Source: Leifsonia sp. Root4
GTDB taxonomy: Bacteria; Actinomycetota; Actinomycetes; Actinomycetales; Microbacteriaceae
Direction of reading: 5' to 3'
Length of the DNA stretch: 64,000 nucleotides
Assembly: GCF_001425085.1 (NCBI RefSeq)
Contig: NZ_LMDN01000004.1
Coordinates: 248,001 to 312,000, forward strand
The notes under the pieces are model-generated. The model worked only from the letters and a program-made list of their open reading frames with translations. It made no database searches and had not been told where the DNA came from. Both the position numbers and the translations under genes were made by a program. Below, piece after piece: positions 1 to 8,906 of the stretch. Each line of letters opens with the position of its first letter. The stretch's first letter is position 1.

Positions 1-2
1 CG

Positions 3-851
3 ATGTCGGCGATCGTGCCCGACCGATTCCCGCGCTCCCGTCGCGGGATGGCCTCGGCCATGGTCGGCGTCGGCACCATGATCGGTGCGGCAGTCGGAAC
101 CGTGGTCGCCGGCCAGTTCATCAACAACATCGGCCTCGGCTACACGGTCTTCGGTGCCGGCGTGCTGCTCGTCACCGTGCTGTTCGTGCTGATCAACCGC
201 GACAGCTCGAGCGTCGGCGGTGTGATCGAACCGTGGAGCTGGAAGAACTTCTTCGCCGGCTTCTGGATCAGCCCCACGGCGAACCCGGACTTCGCCTGGG
301 CCTTCGCCGCGCGCTTCTTCTTCATCCTCGGCTACTTCGTCATCGCCGCATACAACCTGTACATCCTCACCGACTACCTGAAGCTGCCGCTCGCTGAGGC
401 TGCGGCCACCGCCGGCCTGCTCGCCGTCGTCGGCGTCGTCCCCACGCTGCTCTCGATCGTTGTGGCCGGCTGGTGGAGCGACAAGGTCGGCCGCCGCAAG
501 GTGTTCATCTACGCCGCGACCGTGTTCATGGTCATCGGCCTCTCGATGCCACTGTTGATGCCGAGCGTCACCGGCATGCTCATCATGGGCATCATCAACG
601 GCTTCGGCTTCGGTCTCTACATGGCGTGCGACACGGCGCTCATGACCGAGGTGCTCCCGGGCGACGGCGTCGCCGCGGGCAAGGACCTCGGAATCCTCAA
701 CGTCGCAACGAACATCCCGCAGGCAATGAGCCCGGCCGTTGCCGCCATCATCATCGGCAGCTTCGGCGGGTTCCCCGCACTGTTCGTGTTCGCCATGATC
801 GCGGTCGTGATCGCCGCGCTCGTGCTCGTGCCCATCAAGAGCGTTCGTTAG
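3..851 (+). CDS. MFS transporter, C-terminal part (cut by window edge)
   Basis: This is the C-terminal 282 residues of a major facilitator superfamily permease in the cytoplasmic membrane. The visible part begins in a membrane segment with small Gly/Ala-rich turns and continues through a central polar loop (about residues 73-100) into several more hydrophobic helices. A cytoplasmic WWSDKVGRRK signature near residues 155-165 matches the MFS motif A repeat between helices 8 and 9. The first ATG is very probably internal, because only about two thirds of a normal 400-450 residue permease is present. It ends 10 bases before a carboxylesterase with a good ribosome site, so the two are likely co-transcribed. 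The substrate may be an ester or its hydrolysis product; that is an inference from context only. Confidence 0.85.
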   Translation: MSAIVPDRFPRSRRGMASAMVGVGTMIGAAVGTVVAGQFINNIGLGYTVFGAGVLLVTVLFVLINRDSSSVGGVIEPWSWKNFFAGFWISPTANPDFAWAFAARFFFILGYFVIAAYNLYILTDYLKLPLAEAAATAGLLAVVGVVPTLLSIVVAGWWSDKVGRRKVFIYAATVFMVIGLSMPLLMPSVTGMLIMGIINGFGFGLYMACDTALMTEVLPGDGVAAGKDLGILNVATNIPQAMSPAVAAIIIGSFGGFPALFVFAMIAVVIAALVLVPIKSVR

Positions 852-861
852 GAGAACAGCC

Positions 862-2418
862 GTGACCATCGCCACCCCTCCCCCTGTTCCGACCGGAATC
901 GTCCAGACCAACGCCGGCGCCGTCCGCGGCTTCTGGCGTGAGGCACCGGATGCCGCAGGCTCCCGCTCCGCGGCATTCCTCGGCATCCCGTTCGCCGAGC
1001 CGCCGATCGGCGAGCACCGCTTCGCGGCGCCGGTCCCGCACCGGGCATGGGAGGGTGTGCGCGATGCGATCGAGTTCGGCGCCACCCCGCACCGCGAGGT
1101 ACAAGGCGAAATCACCCTGATCCCCGAGCCGGCGTTCCCCGGTGAGTCGACGCTCAACGTCAACGTCTTCACGCCGAGCCCCGGCGAGGCAACGGCCCTG
1201 CCCGTGCTCGTCTACATCCACGGCGGCGGCTACGTCTCCGGTTCGCCGTCCAGCCCCTGGTACGACGGCGCCCCGTTCAACCGCGACGGCGTCGTGTTGG
1301 TGTCCGTGTCGTACCGCCTCGGCTTCGACGGCTTCGGCTTCATCGAAGACGCCCCGATGAACCGCGGCGTGCTCGACTGGATGCTCGCCCTCGAGTGGGT
1401 GCAGGAGAACATCGCGGCCTTCGGCGGCGACCCCGCCCGGGTCACCATCGCCGGGCAATCCGCCGGCGGCGGCGCGGTGCTCACACTGCTCGGCGTGCCG
1501 AGCGCGCAGCACCTCTTCCAGGGTGTCTACTCAATCTCCGGCGTGCCCACCTCGACGACGCTCGATGCGGCAGAGGCCGTTGGACGCACGATCGCCGAGC
1601 TCGGCGGGGTCGCACCGACCCGGGCCGGTCTGTCCACCCTTCCAGAGGCGCGCATCCTCGAGCTGCAGGCCCAGGCGTCCCCCATGAACATGGGCGGCGG
1701 CGAGGACGGCGGCGAGCCCGACCCCGTTGCCGGGCTCGTTGCCTTGGTCAACGGTGGCCTCGTGCTCGGCCCCGTCGTCGACGGCGACATCATCCCGCTG
1801 CCGAGCCGTGACGCGTTCGCGGCCGGCATCGGTGCAGACAAGGCCGTCATCCTCGGTGCAACCGACCAGGAGTTCAACATGGTCCTCGCCGGCGCCAGGG
1901 AATCGCTGGCGACTGTGCCTGCTGCCGCGCTGCTCGGCCAGCTGGTGAGCTCCCCCGAGATCCTCGAGGCCTACCTCGCCGAGCACCACGGCCTCGACAC
2001 GGCGGACACCGTCGGTCAGTACCTCACCGACGTCATGTTCCGCGCCCCGGCCATGGACGTGGCCGAGGTGCGGGCTTCCCATGCCGAGGCCAACGCCGGT
2101 GCACCCACCTGGATCTACCGTTTCTCCTGGGCGTCACCGACGATGGGCAGCTCCTGCCACTGCGTCGACGTGCCGTTCTTCTTCGACCAGCTGGGCGCAG
2201 AGCGCGTCGAGGGCATCGCCGGCGCCGAGCCGTCGCAGACCCTGGCCGACGAGGTGCACGGCGGGGCCCTCGGCCTGATCCGCGGCTCCGACGCCGGCTG
2301 GCCGGCCTGGAACAACCTCGACCGGCAGGCACGCGTCTTCAACGCCCCGGCGTCGTCAGTTGAGACCAATGCCTTCGCCGATGTGCGGATGCTGCTGCCG
2401 CAGACCGCCGCGGTCTGA
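862..2418 (+). CDS. Type B carboxylesterase (alpha/beta hydrolase), copy 1
   Basis: Carboxylesterase family (PF00135) enzyme of 518 residues that hydrolyses carboxylic esters, probably in the cytoplasm since no signal peptide is visible. The nucleophile elbow GQSAGGG places the catalytic serine at about Ser200. The oxyanion-hole motif YIHGGGY lies about 80 residues before it, the acidic residue is probably Glu337 in TDQEF, and the catalytic histidine is probably His433 in CHCVDVPFFF. The start is a GTG preceded by AGGAG. It is followed by a close paralogue in the same orientation. The length fits the family. The natural ester substrate cannot be read from the sequence. Confidence 0.92.
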   Translation: MTIATPPPVPTGIVQTNAGAVRGFWREAPDAAGSRSAAFLGIPFAEPPIGEHRFAAPVPHRAWEGVRDAIEFGATPHREVQGEITLIPEPAFPGESTLNVNVFTPSPGEATALPVLVYIHGGGYVSGSPSSPWYDGAPFNRDGVVLVSVSYRLGFDGFGFIEDAPMNRGVLDWMLALEWVQENIAAFGGDPARVTIAGQSAGGGAVLTLLGVPSAQHLFQGVYSISGVPTSTTLDAAEAVGRTIAELGGVAPTRAGLSTLPEARILELQAQASPMNMGGGEDGGEPDPVAGLVALVNGGLVLGPVVDGDIIPLPSRDAFAAGIGADKAVILGATDQEFNMVLAGARESLATVPAAALLGQLVSSPEILEAYLAEHHGLDTADTVGQYLTDVMFRAPAMDVAEVRASHAEANAGAPTWIYRFSWASPTMGSSCHCVDVPFFFDQLGAERVEGIAGAEPSQTLADEVHGGALGLIRGSDAGWPAWNNLDRQARVFNAPASSVETNAFADVRMLLPQTAAV

Positions 2419-2433
2419 CACCCACCCCACCAG

Positions 2434-2496
2434 AAACGCAGGAGGAGAGCATCGCCGGGCCGATCCGCGGCCTGCGGTGGCTCTCCTCCTGCATTT
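2434..2496 (+). terminator. Stem-loop between the two esterase genes
   Basis: The 13-base arm at 2438-2450 is perfectly complementary to 2480-2492, and the pairing extends outward through AAA (2434-2436) and TTT (2494-2496) with one mismatch. The loop holds a second GC-rich inverted segment. It lies between the paralogous esterases, so it may end or attenuate transcription of the first gene. The T-run is only three bases. Confidence 0.55.
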
Positions 2497-2532
2497 CGTG
2501 CACACTTCACTGAACGAGCTAAGGATTTCGAC

Positions 2533-4056
2533 ATGAGTCTCCCCATCGAACTCGACACGAGCGTCGCCCCCGAGGTGCGCACAACGGCCGGCGTCGTGCG
2601 CGGGCGCTGGCGCCCGACATCCGGTGCGGCATCCGCCGCCTTCCTCGGCATTCCCTTCGCCGAGGCTCCCGTCGGCGAGCTGCGCTTCGCCGCGCCGGTT
2701 CCGCACGCACCGTGGGAGGGCGTCCGTGATGCCCTCGATTTCGGCGCCACCCCGCAGCGTGAGACGCTCGCCGAGATCACGCTCATTCCTGAGCCCTCGA
2801 TCCCCGGCGAGTCGACGCTGAACGTCAACGTGTTCACCCCGACACCCGGCGGCGACGCGGCCCTGCCCGTGCTCGTCTACATCCACGGCGGCGGCTTCAC
2901 AGCCGGCTCCCCCGCGAGCCCCTGGTACGACGGAGCATCGTTCAATCGCGATGGCGTCGTCACCGTGTCGATCTCGTACCGACTCGGCTTCGACGGATTC
3001 GGCCTGATCGACGGCGCACCAGACAATCGCGGAGTGCTGGACTGGCTGCTCGCACTGGAGTGGGTGCAGCAGAACATCGGCGCATTCGGCGGCGATGCGT
3101 CTCGCGTCACGATCGTCGGCCAGTCGGCCGGCGGCGGCGCCGTGCTCACCCTGCTCGGCATGCAGAGCGCCCAGCACCTCTTCCACGGCGTCTACTGCAT
3201 CTCCGGCGCGGTCGGTGACGTCAGCCGCGAGCGCGCAACGACCCTCTCGCTACGTCTGGCCGAACTCGCCGGCGTCGAGCCGACGCGGGCCGGATTCGCC
3301 ACGCTCAGCGAGGAGCGCATTCTCGAACTCCAGCAGAAGGCGCAGGAGCCGGCCAGCGGACCGATCTCGCCGATGGACGGCATCAAGATCCTCGCGACGG
3401 AGGGCCTCGCCCTCGCGCCCATGGTCGACGGCATCGTGATCACCCGGCCGACGATGGACTCGATCCGCCAGGGCGTCGGTGCGGACAAACCGCTCGTGCT
3501 CGGCGCGACCGACGACGAGTTCTCGATGGCACTCGACGACGCGAAGGGCAAGCTGCGCTTCGTGCCGAAGGGCCTGCTGCTCGGCAAGGCCGGCCTCAGC
3601 AAGCCCGTGCGCAAGGCCTACCTCGCCGCGAACCCGAACGTCACGAAGCGCGGAACGGCCGCGACCTTCGGCCACTACCTGACCGACATCATGTTCCGCA
3701 CCTTCGTGCTGCGCCTCGTCGCCGCACGCGATGCCGGCGCGGCGCCGGCCGATCTCGGCCGCACCTGGGTCTATCGCTTCTCGTGGGAGTCGCCCACCTA
3801 CCACTACGCCATGCACTGCATCGACGTGCCGTTCTTCTTCGACTGCCTCGGCAGCGAGAAGATCGCCGCCATCGCCGGGGACAATCCGCCGCAGGCGCTG
3901 GCCGATGAGGTGCACGCCGAGGCCGTCGCCTTCGTGACGACCGGTGACCCGGGTTGGCCCGCCTACACCCAGCGGGACGGGTTCACGCGGGTCTTCGACG
4001 TGCCGTCATCCGTGATCCCCGACGGCTACGTGAACGTGCGACCGCTGCTCGGCTGA
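2533..4056 (+). CDS. Type B carboxylesterase (alpha/beta hydrolase), copy 2
   Basis: A second PF00135 carboxylesterase of 507 residues, closely similar along its whole length to the gene at 862-2418. Shared landmarks are the PGESTLNVNVFTP segment, YIHGGGF, GQSAGGG with Ser198 as nucleophile, and HCIDVPFFF with His428. The two differ most between roughly residues 225 and 290, which would form the lid or cap over the active site, so substrate ranges may differ. The ATG start follows AAGGA. No export signal is visible. The pair looks like a tandem duplication followed by divergence, fed by the MFS permease upstream. The gene is followed by a strong hairpin. Confidence 0.92.
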   Translation: MSLPIELDTSVAPEVRTTAGVVRGRWRPTSGAASAAFLGIPFAEAPVGELRFAAPVPHAPWEGVRDALDFGATPQRETLAEITLIPEPSIPGESTLNVNVFTPTPGGDAALPVLVYIHGGGFTAGSPASPWYDGASFNRDGVVTVSISYRLGFDGFGLIDGAPDNRGVLDWLLALEWVQQNIGAFGGDASRVTIVGQSAGGGAVLTLLGMQSAQHLFHGVYCISGAVGDVSRERATTLSLRLAELAGVEPTRAGFATLSEERILELQQKAQEPASGPISPMDGIKILATEGLALAPMVDGIVITRPTMDSIRQGVGADKPLVLGATDDEFSMALDDAKGKLRFVPKGLLLGKAGLSKPVRKAYLAANPNVTKRGTAATFGHYLTDIMFRTFVLRLVAARDAGAAPADLGRTWVYRFSWESPTYHYAMHCIDVPFFFDCLGSEKIAAIAGDNPPQALADEVHAEAVAFVTTGDPGWPAYTQRDGFTRVFDVPSSVIPDGYVNVRPLLG

Positions 4057-4067
4057 GCCTTCCGAAC

Positions 4068-4105
4068 CTCGGCTGAGCGACGCCCTACACGTTCGCTCAG
4101 CCGAG
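4068..4105 (+). terminator. Hairpin after the second esterase
   Basis: The 13-base arms CTCGGCTGAGCGA (4068-4080) and its exact complement (4093-4105) enclose a 12-base loop, 12 bases after the esterase stop codon. There is no clear T-run, but the position and stem strength fit a terminator. Confidence 0.6.
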
Positions 4106-4152
4106 CCACTCACAATCTCACACGCGGCCGTGGCGGCGCAAAGCTGACGGTA

Positions 4153-4182
4153 CCCCCAGCCTGGGGCATGCCAAGCTGGGGG
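4153..4182 (+). promoter_or_regulatory. Hairpin that buries the trpF ribosome-binding site
   Basis: CCCCCAGC at 4153-4160 pairs exactly with GCTGGGGG at 4175-4182. The right arm is the only purine-rich Shine-Dalgarno candidate before the trpF ATG at 4184. If the stem forms in mRNA it would hide the ribosome site. Whether this is used for regulation is an inference. Confidence 0.45.
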
Positions 4183-4183
4183 C

Positions 4184-4795
4184 ATGTTCGTCAAGATCTG
4201 TGGGCTCAGCGAGCCCCTCACCCTGGCCGCAGCTCTCGAGGCCGGTGCGGATGCCGTCGGCTTCGTGTTCGCGGCAGGCAGCCCGCGCACGGTCGACGCG
4301 GCCACGGTGCGCGAGCTCGTGCAGGCGGTTCCGGCCTCGGTGCGCACCGTCGGCGTCTTCCGCAGGCAGCCGCTCGACGAGGTCATGCACACGGCCCGTG
4401 CCGCAGGCGTCAGCACTGTTCAGCTGCATGGCGGCGAGCCGGTGGCCGACCTGGACGGACTCCGCGAGCAGGGCTTCGACACCATCCGGGCCCTCTCACT
4501 CGACGAGTATCTGAGCGCCCTGGCGAATGATCCGAGCGGGCTCAACCGGCACAGGCTGCTCATCGACGCGCCGGTCCCCGGCGCCGGTGAGCCCTTTGAC
4601 ACCAGCGCGCTCCTCGCCCAGCCGCCGCACGGCCAGTGGTTGCTCGCCGGCGGCCTGCACCAGGGCAACGTCGCGGCGCTGATCGCCGAGACTCGGCCGG
4701 GCGGCGTCGATGTCTCCAGCGGCGTCGAGAGCAGCCGGGGTGTGAAAGACGCCGCGCTGATCACCGCATTCATCACGGCGGCCCGCTCGGCCTGA
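4184..4795 (+). CDS. trpF: Phosphoribosylanthranilate isomerase
   Basis: TrpF performs the Amadori rearrangement of N-(5'-phosphoribosyl)anthranilate in tryptophan biosynthesis. The 203-residue TIM barrel begins with MFVKICG (the KICG motif with the catalytic Cys at residue 6), has the GADAVGFVF strand and the VGVF segment, and ends with a phosphate-binding region (GGVDVSSGVESSRGVKD) typical of the family. It stands alone here rather than in a trp operon, which is common in actinobacteria. The ATG start sits directly after a GGGGG stretch that is part of a hairpin. It converges on the peptide transporter, and a long shared palindrome separates them. Confidence 0.93.
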   Translation: MFVKICGLSEPLTLAAALEAGADAVGFVFAAGSPRTVDAATVRELVQAVPASVRTVGVFRRQPLDEVMHTARAAGVSTVQLHGGEPVADLDGLREQGFDTIRALSLDEYLSALANDPSGLNRHRLLIDAPVPGAGEPFDTSALLAQPPHGQWLLAGGLHQGNVAALIAETRPGGVDVSSGVESSRGVKDAALITAFITAARSA

Positions 4796-4827
4796 GCCGC
4801 GCCGGCGCCGCGTGCCGGCCCGCAAAA

Positions 4828-4865
4828 AGTGCAACGGCCCGGTGAATTCACCGGGCCGTTGCACT
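4828..4865. terminator. Perfect palindrome, shared terminator for trpF and the POT transporter
   Basis: Bases 4828-4865 form a perfect 38-base palindrome (AGTGCAACGGCCCGGTGAAT and its complement). Read on the minus strand it is followed by TTTTT, so it is a good intrinsic terminator for the transporter gene. It also lies after trpF on the plus strand. Confidence 0.8.
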
Positions 4866-4894
4866 GAAACCGGGCCCACCGGCTGCGGTCGGGA

Positions 4895-6394
4895 CTAGCG
4901 CACGCCGGCCATGAGCCGCAGCACCGGCTTCGTGAACAGCGCGAGCAGGGCGCCCAGCAGGATCGCGATGCCACCGAGGATGCCGAAGTAGGCGACCTCG
5001 TTCTCGCTCGAATACAGTCCGGCCAGCTGGCCGGAGATGGCAGTTCCGAGCGCGACCGAGAGGAAGAACAGCGCGACCATCTGGGTCGTGAACGCCTGCG
5101 GGGCGAGCTTGGTCGCAACCGAGAGCCCGACCGGCGAGAGCAGCAGCTCGGCAATCGTGAAGACGAGCAGGATGCCGACGATCGCCAGCAACGGCGTGCT
5201 GTTGGCCGCTCCGCCGGCAAACGGCAGGAACAGCAGGAAGCCGACACCCATGATCGCGGTGCCGAGCGCGAATTTGACCGGCGTCGACGGCTGGCGGGTG
5301 CCGAGCTTGGTCCAGATCGCGGCGAAGACGCCGGAGAGCACAATGATGAAGACCGGGTTGATCGACTGCACCCACGAGATCGGCATCGTCCAGCCGAACA
5401 GGGTGCGGTTCAGCTGTTCGTCGGAGTAGATCGTGAGCACCGTGAACTGCTGCTGGTAGAGCGACCAGAAGGCGACGCTGGCGATGAACAGCGGGATGAA
5501 ACCGAAGACGCGCGAGCGCTCCGTGGCGGAGATCTTCTTGCTGGAGAGGATCACCGAGAAGTAGGCGATCGCCGCGGCGATGGTGAGCATGATCACGATC
5601 AGGGCCAGATTCTCGGCCCGGATGATGCCGAGCAGCACGAGGGCGAACACGAGCAGCACGGCGGCGACCGCGATGCCGATGACGAGCGGCCGGCGCTCGC
5701 GCGGCAGCGGGTTCGGCACGTGGTGCACGATCTCCGGCAGGCGCTTGCGCCCGAAGGAGTACTGGGTGAGGCCGATCGCCATTCCGACCGCGGCGATGCC
5801 GAAGCCCCAGTGGAATCCGAGCGTGCTCTGCAACAGCCCGGTGATGATCGGCCCGAGGAAACCGCCGAGGTTGATGCCGAGGTAGAAGATCGAGAAGCCG
5901 GCGTCGCGGCGCGGATCGTCGGTCGAGTACAGCGTGCCGACGACGCTCGTGGCGTTCGCCTTGAGCCCGCCGGAACCGATAGCGACCATGATGAGGCCGA
6001 CGATCACGCCGCTGAAGCCGGGCAGCAGGGCGAGTGCGAGGTGACCACACATGATCACGATCGCGCTGACGAAGAGCACGCGCTCCGAGCCGAACACGCG
6101 ATCGGCGAGCCAGGCGCCGAGGATCGTGGAGAGGTAGACGGCGCCACCGTAGGCGCCGACGATGCCTGCCGCCGTGGCCTGCGGCATCCCGAGCCCACCC
6201 TCGCTGACCGCGAAGTACAGGTAGATCAGCAGGATTCCCTGCATGCCGTAGAAGCTGAACCGCTCCCACATCTCCACGCCGAACACGGTCGCCAGGGGGC
6301 GCGGTTGGCCGAAGAAGCTGTGATCTTCGGATGCGGCTGTCGCGGCGTTCGCGGCAGATGCGGGTGTCACGCTGCCCTCAGGCTCGGTACTCAT
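4895..6394 (-). CDS. POT/PTR family peptide:proton symporter
   Basis: Proton-coupled oligopeptide transporter of 499 residues in the cytoplasmic membrane, importing di- and tripeptides. The PTR2 signature FGVEMWERFSFYGMQGILL starts at about residue 37; the E-x-x-E-R region carries the proton-coupling acidic residues of the family. Many further hydrophobic segments follow, consistent with the usual 14 helices of bacterial members. The N-terminal 30 residues are Ala/Ser/Glu-rich and cytoplasmic. The gene is monocistronic, with a terminator downstream and a large repeat hairpin upstream. Peptide uptake fits the amino-acid catabolic genes that follow (rocD, putA, pepA). Confidence 0.92.
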   Translation of the reverse strand: MSTEPEGSVTPASAANAATAASEDHSFFGQPRPLATVFGVEMWERFSFYGMQGILLIYLYFAVSEGGLGMPQATAAGIVGAYGGAVYLSTILGAWLADRVFGSERVLFVSAIVIMCGHLALALLPGFSGVIVGLIMVAIGSGGLKANATSVVGTLYSTDDPRRDAGFSIFYLGINLGGFLGPIITGLLQSTLGFHWGFGIAAVGMAIGLTQYSFGRKRLPEIVHHVPNPLPRERRPLVIGIAVAAVLLVFALVLLGIIRAENLALIVIMLTIAAAIAYFSVILSSKKISATERSRVFGFIPLFIASVAFWSLYQQQFTVLTIYSDEQLNRTLFGWTMPISWVQSINPVFIIVLSGVFAAIWTKLGTRQPSTPVKFALGTAIMGVGFLLFLPFAGGAANSTPLLAIVGILLVFTIAELLLSPVGLSVATKLAPQAFTTQMVALFFLSVALGTAISGQLAGLYSSENEVAYFGILGGIAILLGALLALFTKPVLRLMAGVR

Positions 6395-6453
6395 GCCTTA
6401 AGTGTGACACTCCCTCATGATGCAGGCACCATCGCGCCCGCCGTCGAGCGCGT

Positions 6454-6526
6454 GCGCTCTGCGCCATTTCGTGCGCCTCCGCGCCACATGATGTGGCACG
6501 GAGGCGCAGAAAGTGGCGCAGAGCGC
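6454..6526. repeat. Long imperfect palindrome (about 36-base arms)
   Basis: The left arm from 6454 (GCGCTCTGCGCCATTTCGTG...) pairs with the right arm ending at 6526 over about 36 bases with only a few mismatches and one-base bulges. The centre is GCCACATGATGTGGC. It lies in the gap between the 3' end of rocD (minus) and the start of the POT gene (minus). Related sequence occurs near 17466 and 28690. It looks like a dispersed palindromic repeat that may also end rocD transcription. Confidence 0.75.
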
Positions 6527-6546
6527 GGAGGACGAAGCCGAGCTGG

Positions 6547-7782
6547 CTAGCCGGCGAGCTCGGTCAGCACGGCGCGCAGCTGCTCGACGGCCCAGTCCAG
6601 ATCGGCGGCCTCGACCACGATCGGCGGGGCGAGGCGGATGGTTGAGCCGTGCGTGTCCTTGGCGAGCACACCGCGTTCCATCAACGCTTCGCAGACGGCG
6701 CGGCCGCTGGCCAGCTCCGGGTCGATGTCGATGCCGGCCCAGAGGCCTGCACCGCGCACGGCGACAACGCCGTGCCCGATGAGCTCAGCGAGATCGGCGC
6801 GCAGCCGCTCGCCGAGAACGCGGGCGCGCTCCTGCATCTCGCCGGTGGCGAGGATGCGCACGACGGCGAGGCCGACGGCCGCGGCCAGCGGGTTGCCGCC
6901 GAAGGTCGACCCGTGCTGGCCCGGCTGGATCACGCCGAGGATGTCGCTGTTGCCGACCACCGCCGAGACGGGGATGATGCCGCCGCCGAGCGCCTTGCCG
7001 AGCAGGTAGAGATCGGGGACGACGCCGACGAGGTCGCAGGCGAATGTCGCACCGGTGCGGCCGAGGCCGGACTGGATCTCGTCCGCGATGAAGAGCACGT
7101 TGCGGCGGCTGGTGATCTCGCGCACGGCCGGCAGGAAGTCGGCGGGCGGCACGACGATGCCGGACTCTCCCTGAATCGGTTCGATCAGCACGGCGACGGT
7201 GTTCTCGTCGATCGCGGCCTCGATCGCTGCCGCGTCGCCGTATGGCACGGTGCGGAAGCCGGGGGTGAACGGACCGAAGTCGGCGCGGGCGTCCTCGTCA
7301 TCGCTGAAGCTGATGATCGTGGTGGTGCGCCCGTGGAAGTTGCCAGCCATCACGATGATGTTGGCGGCATCCGGTGCGACGCCCTTGACCCGGTAGCCCC
7401 AGGCGCGGGCAACCTTGATGCCGGACTCGACGGCCTCTGCGCCCGTGTTCATCGGCAGGACCATGTCCTTGCCAGCGAGCGTCGCGAGCTCGGTGACGAA
7501 CGGTCCGAGCTGGTCGTTGTGGAACGCCCGGCTGGTGAGCGTGATGCGGCCGAGCTGGGCGCGGGCGGCGTCCAGCAGCACGGGGTTGGAGTGGCCGAAG
7601 TTCACGGCCGAGTACGCCGCGAGGCAGTCGAGGTAGCGGCGGCCGTCGACGTCGGTGACCCAGGCGCCGTCTCCGGATGCCACCACAACGGGCAGCGGGT
7701 GGTAGTTGTGTGCGGCGTGCTCCTCTTCGAGCACGATGGCCGCGAACTGACGCGGGGTCGTTGAGGTGGTTGAGAGAGTCAT
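6547..7782 (-). CDS. rocD: Ornithine aminotransferase
   Basis: PLP-dependent class III aminotransferase of 411 residues that moves the delta-amino group of ornithine to 2-oxoglutarate, giving glutamate semialdehyde. The N-terminal EEHAAHNYHPLPVVV, the NTGAEAVESGIKVAR segment, the DEIQSGLGRTG motif and the PLP-lysine in LGKALGGG (Lys263) match ornithine aminotransferases. I chose the ATG at 7782 because it overlaps the TGA of the upstream gene in an ATGA junction; the open frame extends eight codons further upstream. The product can pass to the P5C dehydrogenase domain of PutA encoded at 9882. Together with the upstream amidinohydrolase it gives a route from arginine-type substrates to glutamate. 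Confidence 0.92.
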   Translation of the reverse strand: MTLSTTSTTPRQFAAIVLEEEHAAHNYHPLPVVVASGDGAWVTDVDGRRYLDCLAAYSAVNFGHSNPVLLDAARAQLGRITLTSRAFHNDQLGPFVTELATLAGKDMVLPMNTGAEAVESGIKVARAWGYRVKGVAPDAANIIVMAGNFHGRTTTIISFSDDEDARADFGPFTPGFRTVPYGDAAAIEAAIDENTVAVLIEPIQGESGIVVPPADFLPAVREITSRRNVLFIADEIQSGLGRTGATFACDLVGVVPDLYLLGKALGGGIIPVSAVVGNSDILGVIQPGQHGSTFGGNPLAAAVGLAVVRILATGEMQERARVLGERLRADLAELIGHGVVAVRGAGLWAGIDIDPELASGRAVCEALMERGVLAKDTHGSTIRLAPPIVVEAADLDWAVEQLRAVLTELAG

Positions 7783-8669
7783 CGGCGCAGCTCCAGGGTG
7801 CAGCACTTGACGCCGCCGCCGCCGAGCAGCAGCTCGGAGAGGTCGACGCCAATGGGGTTGTAGCCGTGCTCGATCAGCTGGCGCTCGAAGTCCTTGGCGC
7901 GGCTGGCGATCACGACATTGAGGCCGTCACTGTACGAGTTCAGGCCGAGGATGGCGGCATCCGTCTCGTTGACGATGATGGCGTCGGGGTAGCGCTCCTG
8001 CAGGAGCGCGAGGCTCGGTGCGTCGAAGGCGCTCGGCAGGTAGGCGATGTGCTCCTGGCCCGGCGTGCTGTCGAGCACGGCGAGGGCGGTGTCGAGGTGG
8101 TAGAAGCTCGGGTTGATCAGGGTGAGGGTGATGACCTCACGGTTGTAGACGCGGCCGAGTTCCTCGTGCGAGCGGGAGTCGCTGCGGAATCCCGTTCCCG
8201 CGAGGATCGTCTCGCCGACGAGCAGGAAGTCGCCCTCGCCCTCGTTGATCTCTTCCGGCACGGCGACGGTGAAGCCGTTGTCGCCGAACCACTTCATGTA
8301 CGCGGGGCCCTCGGGCTGGCGCTCCGGGTGGGTGAAGCTGGCGCCGTAGGCGATGCCGTCGATGACCATGCCGCCGTTGGCCGCGTAGACCATGTCCGGC
8401 AGGCCCTCGATGGGGTCGATCAGCTGCACGTCGAAGCCGAGGCTGATGTAGACGTCGTAGAGGCTCTGCCACTGGCGTACGGCGAGGCTGGTGTCTGTGG
8501 GCAGCGCCGGGTCCATCCACGGGTTGATGCGGTAGACGACGGTGAAGTGCTCCGGCTTGCACATGAGCACGGAGCGGGCGATCGCCTTGCGCTGCGTGCC
8601 CGGCACCCGTGTGGCGGGCTGGGTGGCCGGCGAGCCGGTCTGGATCGTAGGGGTGGTTGTACTGGGCAC
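7779..8669 (-). CDS. Dimethylarginine dimethylaminohydrolase-like guanidino hydrolase
   Basis: Member of the amidinotransferase/arginine deiminase superfamily, 296 residues, closest in pattern to DDAH. Such enzymes cleave methylarginines or related guanidines to citrulline or ornithine-type products. Visible landmarks are NPWMDP near the N-terminus, the substrate-binding EGEGDFL, the catalytic histidine in PSFYHLDTAL, and the C-terminal GGGVKCCT with Cys289 as probable nucleophile. The start is the GTG at 8669, which follows a perfect AAGGAGG at 5-base spacing; an in-frame ATG 15 codons upstream lacks this. The stop overlaps the rocD start by four bases. A DDAH-like gene beside rocD is also known from mycobacteria. 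The exact substrate is uncertain. Confidence 0.85.
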   Translation of the reverse strand: MPSTTTPTIQTGSPATQPATRVPGTQRKAIARSVLMCKPEHFTVVYRINPWMDPALPTDTSLAVRQWQSLYDVYISLGFDVQLIDPIEGLPDMVYAANGGMVIDGIAYGASFTHPERQPEGPAYMKWFGDNGFTVAVPEEINEGEGDFLLVGETILAGTGFRSDSRSHEELGRVYNREVITLTLINPSFYHLDTALAVLDSTPGQEHIAYLPSAFDAPSLALLQERYPDAIIVNETDAAILGLNSYSDGLNVVIASRAKDFERQLIEHGYNPIGVDLSELLLGGGGVKCCTLELRR

Positions 8670-8906
8670 GAGAGCCTCCTTGGTCAACGATGGAGTGGTC
8701 CCACGGATCACCAAACGGCCGCCGCGAGGTCACTGTCTTGCAGATGGCGGACCAGGTCGCTCGTTGAGCCTGAAGTGATCGTTCGTCGACCGCTTCAGAC
8801 GCCACCCTCAGTCTCACACGGCGTGAAGCTGCGATACTCGCCGACCCGCGCCGGAATTCGGCGTCCTCACCGGGGCTAACGCAAGGATCCGGCGTAGACT
8901 CGCAGC

